A stretch of 64,000 bases of DNA from Brachycybe producta (taxonomy: Eukaryota; Arthropoda; Diplopoda; Playtdesmida; Andrognathidae). The DNA lies in contig JAUPFP010000017.1 of assembly GCA_036925085.1 (NCBI GenBank), positions 3,620,960 through 3,684,959 of the forward strand. Direction: 5' to 3'. This document shows positions 56,969 to 64,000 of this stretch, one piece after another; the stretch's first letter is position 1; each line of letters opens with the position of its first letter. Below the pieces are notes generated by a model. That model did no database searches and was not told where the DNA came from. It worked only from the letters and a program-made list of their open reading frames with translations. Made by a program: the position numbers and the translations under genes.

Positions 56969-57460
56969 TTACAAAATCTCAAAAATTTACACTATGTATT
57001 TTAAAAATGATAAAAAATTTGCATAATCTGAAAATAAAATATCACAAACAACAATATCACAGGTTTTTCATCACAGAATTGATTCAGGCTTAATTTTCCC
57101 ATTGAAAATCCCAAAATCAAAATTTTCCCAAATAAAATTTAATTTTTGTTCAACTATAACACTCGACCAAATTTGTAATTAATCTGAAAGCCTTCCAAAA
57201 ATAAAACAAGGAGGTAAACAAAATAAATAAAAAAAGAATTCTTTAAAGTAAACATTTAAGAGAAATCACAACCCCTTGACTTAGCAAAAACACAAAAGTT
57301 AAAAGAAACTTGACTTCAAAAAACATTTTTAAAAGAGAAATAATTTTGTTCTAAAAATTAAGCCCTCTTTCCCAAAACTTTGACTAAAATAACACACGTT
57401 AAAACCTTTCAACCCCCAAGAAAAATGATAATTAAAATATGAATTTATAATTTAAATTAC
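56969..57460. other. A-rich interval without recognised feature
   Basis: Very A-rich on the plus strand. No ORF or repeat recognised. Confidence 0.5.
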
Positions 57461-59865
57461 ACTTCTTTCGGCATGGGTCGGAACTGGTCCACGTCGATCC
57501 ATTTTTGTTCCTCGTCTTCTCCTAGTGATCCGGCTCCAGATGGCCTCCTTGGTCCCTGGCTCCGGGCTCTGCCTCCATTGATAAGATGGTTAGATCTTAC
57601 AGTATATGCAAGAGGACGATTTGAGACCTTGGGATTGCTCCCAGAACTATGGACTCCATGAAGTCCAGCTGCTGCGTGGCCAAGTGAGCATTCCCATCTT
57701 GCTCGGTCAGTCTACTGTGAACAATGTTCCGCTGGCCTCTACTGCTCGGAATCAAGGTTGCCGCCATCGATGAAATCACTACCTCCAGGATCCCACTGGT
57801 GGACTTGTCCCAAGGCTGCGGATAAATTAATTGAAGAGTCCCCGCCTCGCCGTTGTTATGGAGAATGACGATGGGCTAATGGTCCCAAACCTGAATAATT
57901 AATGCAGTCCAGGGCCAGTCCAATTGCGGACAGAGTCTATCTTCCTTGATGGCCCGTTTATCAGCATTTCTTTCACCTTTTGTCCTGCTGCTTAGACAAG
58001 AACCTCCCAGCTCAGCAGGCTGGCATCCATCAAGGAGACTCTCCGGAGAAGTATCGATTCCTTCGGGTGGTCTCAGAAATTGTAATGAAGGATCTCTCGC
58101 TGGCCCATCGTAGATAATGTCTGGCTCCGGATTGACGCTTCTGCGATGATCCGGAGGGGAATGAAATTAGTACTTTCACCTTCTGGCTTCTTCGTTTTTT
58201 TTGTTTTTGAAGATCCTGAAATGTTTTCTTCAGAAGGCAGCAAAAGCATGGCATTGCTGCCGGATAGAATTCCTGCAGCATCCTCCTCCCCAAACAGCAA
58301 CCTTAACCACTCTGGTGTCATTTCACCAGCTTCCAGGTACTGCTCCATTTCAGATCTTCCCTCACTCCCAGTGTGCTCCTTTCCATTCGATCCAGACATC
58401 ATCTTTTCAAAACTCTTCAATTTAACCATTGTCACTTTGTTGATTTTGAAAAAATGACGATAGCATCTACTCTTTGCAGACTCAGCTTTCAAAGTGGCAT
58501 CCAAAATGGCAGTCAGCTTCTCACATGGTTTTGTGGGGCTCTCACTTTCAATTTCCGGCCGGAAAGGGGAGGAGCTTTTCTAAAGAAAGTTAGAAAATTC
58601 TCTCTCATTTTTTTCTCCCACCCGGCGGCGCTCCGTATAGTGGCAAATTTGAATTTTTGCCATTTATACATCTAATTCAGACTAATGCATCTTTTAAGAT
58701 GGTTTTAATTCCGAATTTCTCTTTACCCATTCCTGAACGATGCCTTTTAACATCCATTTCAGGTCCCACACGTGTTTGCACACGGGGGCTGTAGATTTCT
58801 CTTTCTTAGCAACATTTTTGGCTGTCCCATGCATTTTCTCTCTTCTCTCTCACCGAAGTTTCTTCTGAAATTTCACTGGATTGTTTGTCGACAATGATTT
58901 CAGCTAGGTCTTCTTTTCTCGATTCTTCCTGAGGATTATTTCGGTCAGCTTTGACTGAGATTAGTGCACCCCTTTGAAGATTCACGGTTTCTTCTTGAAA
59001 CTCATTTTTCACAGGTGGTGTTACTCCAAATTTCACCGTCACCTGATGCCCATTTTCACAGGGGTGGTTACTCCAGATTTCACCGCCACCTGCTCCTTAA
59101 TTTCCACACTGGCAGCTACTCCAAATTTCACCACCACCTGCTCCTCAGGAATGGGACTAAAAATTTTGCAATCACCTGCTCCACAGAGATGGGTAGTCCA
59201 AATTTTACCATTACTTGCTCCTTAATTTTCACAGGGATGGGTACTCCAAATTTCACCATTACCTGCTCCTCACCGAGCTTAGGCATGATGCCCATATTGG
59301 ATGCCATGATAAGCTCACTTTGAAGTGGCATTGTTTGCTGACCTTTCAAAGAAATGGTCTGAAACCCTTCACTCACAAAGTTACCCTTCACAGGTGAAAT
59401 TACTCCAAATTTTGCTTCAACCTGCATTTTCTTCACCATGGGTTTAATCTCAAAATCCATCTTGGCATCCCCACTTCGCAGTGGTTTCTTTAGTTGACCT
59501 TCCCCTTGGATCGTACGACTTCAGATTCCAACTGCAACACCTCCAGATGTCAGCCTTGTTGACTTGTCTTGTTCCGCTGTGCCCCAACTCTTTAGTATTG
59601 TTGCTTCTGCCATATGTCGATCATCTTGGCACAGGGCTGTAGAATTTTTGGATGTCTCTAGCTGTCGTTCCCAATGACACAGACCTTTGGACTCCCCCTT
59701 GTTTGTTTCCTGTCAAACCTCGACGCACATAACCCTTGGTTGCTCAGAAACGTCCTCTCACTGGTCAGCAGCCTGAACCCCTTGAAGATTCTCTAAATTG
59801 ACATCTTCCTCTTCTTCACTTACAACTTCTACTTCGGGCATCACTACTTTGGGCCTGAGTAGCGC
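57461..59865 (-). pseudogene. degenerate gag-like polyprotein region with in-frame minisatellite
   Basis: GC-richer than its flanks. A minus-strand frame with several TGA stops runs from just after the CCHC ORF through an acidic stretch ('EVEVVSEEEEDVNLENLQ') and a repeat domain at about 59000-59430, where 'VMVKFGVPIPVK' recurs five or six times with small changes. Separate frames follow at 58806-59042 and 58073-58504 ('MVKLKSFEKMMSGSN', 'EMTPEWLRLLFGEEDAAG'). No RT, protease or integrase is present. It may be a non-autonomous LTR element or a decayed gag-derived gene. The protein family is not recognised. Confidence 0.45.
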
Positions 59866-59867
59866 CC

Positions 59868-60242
59868 TTAGTAGTATAAAGCCTCTTCCATCACATTTTT
59901 CAAATGAAAATAATGTGTCAAGCCATTTACGTGCACAGGCACCACTTTCATTCCATTCGGCAAGGTATGAATTTCGTCAACCTCAACAATATTCGAAAAT
60001 TCTGTTGCCGTCGTTGCCAAAGGTTCGTCGACTCTTACAGTTGTCGATGTTGCCATTGGAATGCTCCCCTGTTCAGTCCTTGGTTTTGTGGAATTTGGGC
60101 AATCGCGTACAACATGGCCCGCCTCCCCACATCGGTAACAGGTGAGCGGCCCCTGGTATTGATTTCTCCAAGGAGCTCTCTGCTTGTTCTGATGTTGATT
60201 TGTCTGTTTCGGTTCCGGGTAATATGTGTGTGGTCCCGGCCC
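59868..60242 (-). pseudogene. gag-like ORF with CCHC zinc knuckle
   Basis: A minus-strand frame open from 60242 (TAG just upstream) to the TAA at 59868. It has a basic Gln/Asn-rich segment ('NQHQNKQRAPWRNQYQ') and then a canonical CCHC knuckle CYRCGEAGHVVRDC at about 60095-60137, followed by a Thr-rich linker and 'MKVVPVHVNGLTHYFH'. This is a retroelement nucleocapsid signature. There is no ATG before the knuckle, so it is the C-terminal part of a broken Gag. It probably belongs with the region just downstream on the same strand. Confidence 0.7.
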
Positions 60243-60268
60243 CTAATCGAAATCTGGGACGGGAGTAT

Positions 60269-60859
60269 CTGTCCAAAGTTTAGCCAGCATATTGAGTGAT
60301 CGGTTCGACCGTTATACAATGAAACAATCTTACAGGCAACCGGACTTCAGAGTCTGGATAAGGCTTTACTGGAAGCGAATATGGCCTCCGAATTCTAGAT
60401 TTTAACCAAGTTCTTGGTCTGAAAAACGTATTTTTTTGGTTTTCTTATGAATTCCTAACACACACAAATTTCACTTGATTTTTGCCTCTAGTGCAAATCT
60501 ACGTGACTACAACACTGTCTACCACACTTCTACAAATGCACCAAAAAAAAAGTCATTCTCAAACGCACCCTGGATTGACGCATGTTTAATGTATAGATTT
60601 TGCTGGTTTCAAAATTGTTGAATTAAATAATTCAGCCCGTGTGTTTCTGCCTTTATTATACATATGTTTCAATTTCTTGTACAAATACATGTTGTTACGA
60701 TTATTAAAATTCAAATATGTAGACTAAGATTATGAAAAATCACAGCATTATAACTACGTTATTTTAATAAAATATGAATTTATTGGGTTTCATAGGCACA
60801 CAATCTACTTTACATGTGGCCCTAAAGCTAAGAAGATTGCTCACCTGTGGCATAAAAAC
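60269..60859. other. interval without recognised feature
   Basis: AT-rich. It may include the lost 5' part of the gag-like element, but no LTR or ORF was recognised. Confidence 0.45.
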
Positions 60860-61060
60860 AGGCAATTAGAAATCGGGACAAACAGAAGTTGGTTCTGCCT
60901 TTTTTATGACGACCGGCAACTTCTAATTGGTTTGTTGTGTGGTTCGACGTTAAAAAGGGCGGAGCATGTGACGTCAGACTACATAACTAACAAAATAGAA
61001 GTTGCGTTCGGCATAAAAAGGGCGAAGCCAACTTATGTTCGTCCCGATTTCTAATTGATT
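60860..61060. mobile_element. palindromic MITE family P, copy 2
   Basis: 201 bp, the same length as 20627-20827, with ends AGGCAATTAGAAATCGGG and CCCGATTTCTAATTGATT and the same AGGGCGGAGCATGTGACGTC core. Confidence 0.85.
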
Positions 61061-61530
61061 GTGGCCGAAAACCAACAATAGAAATCTATGCAAGAGTGAA
61101 AATTTGTATTCCTATTTTCTTTAGTTGAAATAACTTGTTCTTATCAGATTCTAAGATACCAAAAATGTTAGTTTCGCCGTTGGCATCCCAATTAAATTAT
61201 TGGAAATTCTTTCGATTAGCAGCCGCTTACCCTCTATGTATGTACTGCTTTCTGCTTTATTTAGCACCTTTGGAGCATTATATATGATAACATCTCCGAG
61301 GCTAGCGGCTGCTAATGGAAAGAATGCCCAAATTATTTTCTTAGAAAATTGAATTTCTATAAAACGAGGTATGACATGACGAAATTGACAAACATATTTT
61401 TCGATTCTGTTTTTTTCTTTCTTTTCTTTTCTATATTTGTGTTTGCAACAAAAGATCACCCATCTCTATTTCATGAAATTGTATGAAAATGTATATGTTG
61501 AAATTGAATAAGCAATTACCCAGGTAACAC
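61061..61530. other. AT-rich interval
   Basis: Short inverted blocks AGCAGCCGCT / AGCGGCTGCT occur near 61217 and 61310. A pyrimidine tract lies near 61410-61430. No gene recognised. Confidence 0.45.
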
Positions 61531-61767
61531 ACTAACGTTGATTCAACGTTGAATCAACGTCAGTCTATACGTTGATTCAACGTTGGAATTTGACGTTGAT
61601 TCAACGTTGGGATGACACGTCAGGAAACGTTGAATCAACGTTGAAAAAGTATCAGCATTCAACGAAAATAAAACGTTGATTAAACGTCGGAACACCAACG
61701 TTTAATCGATGTTATAAATCCGACGTTGATTCAACGTCGAATTCCGACATTGAATCAACGTTGCGAA
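61531..61767. repeat. array of ACGTTGATTCAACGT-type palindromes
   Basis: At least ten occurrences of ACGTTGATTCAACGT or its variants (ACGTTGAATCAACGT, ACGTTGATTAAACGTC), with irregular spacers of 0-40 bases. Each unit is itself a palindrome of about 14-16 bases. Confidence 0.92.
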
Positions 61768-61914
61768 ACTTGATTAGTCATTATTTTTAAGAGTATTAAT
61801 TATAAACTAAAAAATTAAAAATGAGAATCTTAATTGTCCAAGCTGCCCTTATACATACCAAGCCAGTGACATACTTTTCAACACTTTAAACGCTAATTAG
61901 TACTTACCAGAACC

Positions 61915-61988
61915 AGTAGGGATTCGATCTTGTGTCCTCCATGTCCTCAAATGTCCAGATCCAGTCACTTACCCATTAGGCCACGACA
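61915..61988 (-). ncRNA. tRNA-like SINE head
   Basis: On the minus strand, GTCGTGGCCTAATGGGTAAG matches a pol III A box (TGGCCTAATGGG) and AGATCGAATCCC matches a B box about 40 bases later, the arrangement of tRNA genes and tRNA-derived SINEs. The cloverleaf is imperfect, and the sequence continues without a tRNA-like terminus, so a SINE remnant is favoured over a functional tRNA. Confidence 0.6.
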
Positions 61989-62076
61989 AAATCTTGTTTG
62001 GGGTTTGCTAAATAAGGCTTTATTAGGCTTAGCAACTATAAAGAGACTAATCTAAACTATAAAGAGACTAATCTTA

Positions 62077-62231
62077 AGTTGCATATACGTAAATGAAGTA
62101 TGCTTATAATTACACTGAAAGGAAAAAAACGAACCTCTATAATAGATAGAAAAATGAACACTAATATTAAAAAAATGGTTCGTTTTTTTCCGTTCACAGT
62201 GTATATGACACTTCATTTACATATTACAACT
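62077..62231. mobile_element. short palindromic MITE, possibly mariner-type
   Basis: Arms pair AGTTGCATATACGTAAATGAAG with the complement of CTTCATTTACATATTACAACT. The inner arms TACACTGAAAGGAAAAAAACG / CGTTTTTTTCCGTTCACAGTGTA could themselves be an 89-bp TA-flanked element (62113-62201). Confidence 0.7.
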
Positions 62232-62598
62232 ATATATTTTAAGACATAAAAAAATAAAAATACATATATGTATGGCTTTTCCCTTATGCTTCTCGTTGTT
62301 TTCAGGTTGGACATGCAACGATAATCAACTGTTGATTTATCGTTGCATATCATACTTGAATAAATCAGACCAACAGTTTCAATTAGTCTTTTACTCCAAT
62401 CCAAACCAGCTGTTATTTCAAAAAAATATTAGACAGTCTCCACCATACAAAATGGATAAAAACATTTCACATGTAGGCTCCTCCCCCTCCTATAAAGACA
62501 GTTACAAAAATACATTTGCCAGAAATGGCTTCATTATAAATATACCAGACAGATTCTACCCATTCGTCCCATTCATATATGACATGAGCGAAATTCAC

Positions 62599-62741
62599 AG
62601 GCAATTAATTGTGCCCAGCATTAGAATTTCTTTTCCTCCGCCCTTTTATGACGTCAGACCAAGTAACAAACCAATTAGAAATTGATGACGTTCATAAAAG
62701 GGCTGAGGAAAAGAAATTCTAATGCTGGGCACAAATTGCCT
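62599..62741. mobile_element. short palindromic MITE related to family P
   Basis: 143 bp, ends AGGCAATT / AATTGCCT, arms GTGCCCAGCATTAGAATTTC and complement. It shares the end octamer and the CGCCCTTTTATGACGTCAG core with family P, but the subterminal arms are different. Confidence 0.8.
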
Positions 62742-63067
62742 GTGATAAACTGTAGTTTAATTTTGCTACTCAGTATTATCCCTCCCCATTTTATATTTGA
62801 AAGAGAAAATGAGTTTTTCACTTTCTCTGGTGTGCGCATGCGCGTCATTTGTTCCTTTTTTTTACTCCTTTCATTTCAATTTCAGTTTCCTCCTCCCCCT
62901 TTTTCACCCTCCACGTTTTCCGTCTCTCCCCCTCTACACTTTCCAACCATTTCCCCTCTCCAATTTAATATCATAGGGTTCTTGGATGGGGAGTGTGCAT
63001 CATATAGTTGACCTTGAGAAAAAAGCGGTTCATTCCGATGTTACACACACACAGACAGACCTGGCTT
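62742..63067. other. pyrimidine-rich interval
   Basis: CT-rich sequence around 62850-62960. No gene recognised. Confidence 0.45.
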
Positions 63068-63071
63068 AATA

Positions 63072-63141
<70 letters not shown>
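63068..63141. repeat. (AT)n microsatellite
   Basis: A near-pure AT dinucleotide tract directly abutting the Tc1-like end at 63142. The ORF reading IYIYIY through it is not a gene. Confidence 0.95.
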
Positions 63142-63144
<3 letters not shown>

Positions 63145-64000
63145 TGCATTTCATATATATAGACGCATCCCAAAAATTGGTTATAACTCGAGTTATAGTC
63201 AATGGATTCACCTGAAATTTTCAGCATAAAGAGATCATCTTATATTCTAAACTTTCTGCTAGGCAGAAATTTTTTTCTTTAAAAGGTAAAAATTAAAAAA
63301 ATTAAAAACTGGAAAATGACCGTTTCATAATTATAGACGCACTAATGAACTTTTCACTTTTATTAATTATTGTGACAAAATAACATGCTGAATCACTAAA
63401 AATAGTAAGGTATACGACTGTTATGATGTTTCAAAACTTAAAACATTCTTTTTTACAGAATTAAACAATATTTATAAGCAAATTTACCGAAATTCTACTG
63501 AAAAGGAGCTAAAATGGCAATTTTCAGCTTTGATATTGTATTATCATGATGGCAATCTGCTTAATCATCATGTACAATGATGTCCCAAACGTTTTCATCA
63601 GGATTTATGTCCGGGAGACACGCCGGCCATTCGAGAGTGGTGATATTTTGGTTCCGTAACCATTCCTTCGTTAGGTTATTGGAGGAAACTGGGCCATTTT
63701 CTTGCTGGAATACTAAGCAAATGCTATAGAAGCGATGTAATATGGCAGTACATACCCTCGTAACATTGTCTGATAATCACTGATATTTATTTGGGTTGAA
63801 ATAAATGCTAAGCTCGCGTTTCAAAAACTAAGCTGCTCGTTTGAAAGGCACTAAATGTTAACCATAATATTAGGCTCCCCCACTGCCGAAATTTTGTTTA
63901 GGAAAATATTGTGCTTTTCTCGTAACATCCTTCCAATATGAAGAAAGAAAAAAAAACCGTCAGAATCATCGAGATTGAATTTTTTCACGCACTCAGATAT
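63142..64000 (-). mobile_element. Tc1-like transposon, runs off window
   Basis: Starts CAGTGCATTTCATATATATAGACGC next to a TA repeat, as expected for Tc1/mariner target choice. A terminal non-coding region of about 430 bases is followed by minus-strand transposase sequence. This is the longest of three copies in the window (835, 50398, 63142). Confidence 0.8.
63580..63990 (-). pseudogene. Tc1-like transposase remnant (DDE C-terminal part)
   Basis: On the minus strand at 63580-63706: 'FQQENGPVSSNNLTKEWLR' then 'LEWPACLPDINPDENVWDI'. These correspond to the Tc1 blocks FQQDNAP and SPDLNPIENLW. The catalytic Glu of the last block is kept, but the second catalytic Asp (QQDN) is Glu here and in the 51-kb copy. 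Upstream, decayed codons with stops continue to the window edge. Confidence 0.75.

Noticed and set aside
61531-61767. CRISPR-like spacing of palindromes
   Set aside because: Spacers are irregular, from 0 to 40 bases, and repeats vary; no cas-like gene is nearby.
63008-63229. ORF reading IYIYIY repeats
   Set aside because: Direct translation of the (AT)n microsatellite.
1-64000. Host protein-coding genes
   Set aside because: All longer ORFs trace to TE proteins, their shadows on other frames, or low-complexity sequence. No frame shows a non-TE domain.

Overview
The window is repeat-dominated DNA from an animal, most likely an invertebrate. No intact host protein-coding gene could be supported. 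The content is LINE retrotransposons of two lineages, Ty3/gypsy-type LTR retrotransposon sequence, solo LTRs, Tc1/mariner-type transposons and many palindromic MITE-like elements. An R1-like LINE and several TTAGG-type tracts point weakly to an arthropod. Neither is exclusive to arthropods and no host gene is available to confirm it. All TE genes carry lesions except a few ORFs noted below.

Layout. 1-1.25 kb is a dispersed repeat that recurs at 49-50.8 kb. 2.6-4.86 kb is a minus-strand CR1/Jockey-group LINE that stops at a minus-strand LTR (family T, 4.86-5.57 kb). 7.77-8.03 kb is a hAT-type MITE with a perfect 8-bp target duplication. 9.95-11.4 kb is a second LINE family with a (AATTG)n tail, which recurs at 38.6, 40.8 and 47.6 kb. 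11.5-19.1 kb is a gypsy-like element: leader block U, a short first ORF, aspartic protease, RT/RNase H, integrase, an unidentified third ORF and a 3' LTR of family T. 19.1-25.5 kb holds an inverted 21-bp repeat array with a TTAGG-like core, hAT-like and palindromic MITEs, another U block, and LTRs of families T and S.

The dominant structural event is a tandem duplication. Bases 12867-25513 (12,647 bp) are repeated at 25530-38176 with no net indel, and only one mismatch was noticed by eye (16953 C versus 29616 T). The copies are separated by a 16-bp filler built from pieces of both flanks. The left breakpoint lies inside the protease region, so copy 2 is a 5'-truncated retroelement.

38.2-48.8 kb contains LINE fragments, a foldback element with nested inverted repeats around a TTAGG-like core, a perfect 66-bp palindrome, and a decayed R1-like LINE (43.4-47.6 kb) carrying an internal MITE and fused at its 3' end to a CR1-like LINE. 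49-51.6 kb is the dispersed repeat plus two Tc1-like fragments in inverted orientation. 51.6-56.1 kb is a minus-strand relative of the gypsy-like element: T-family 5' LTR, a nested solo S LTR, U block, first ORF and protease. 56.3-60.3 kb is a minus-strand LTR-like block and a degenerate gag-like region with a CCHC knuckle and an in-frame minisatellite. 60.8-64 kb has palindromic MITEs, an ACGTTGAATCAACGT-type palindrome array, a tRNA-like SINE head, an (AT)n tract and a Tc1-like transposase remnant that runs off the window.

Limits: all similarities were found by eye within the window. Family names above the level of motifs are inferences, and boundaries are approximate unless a target-site duplication is given.
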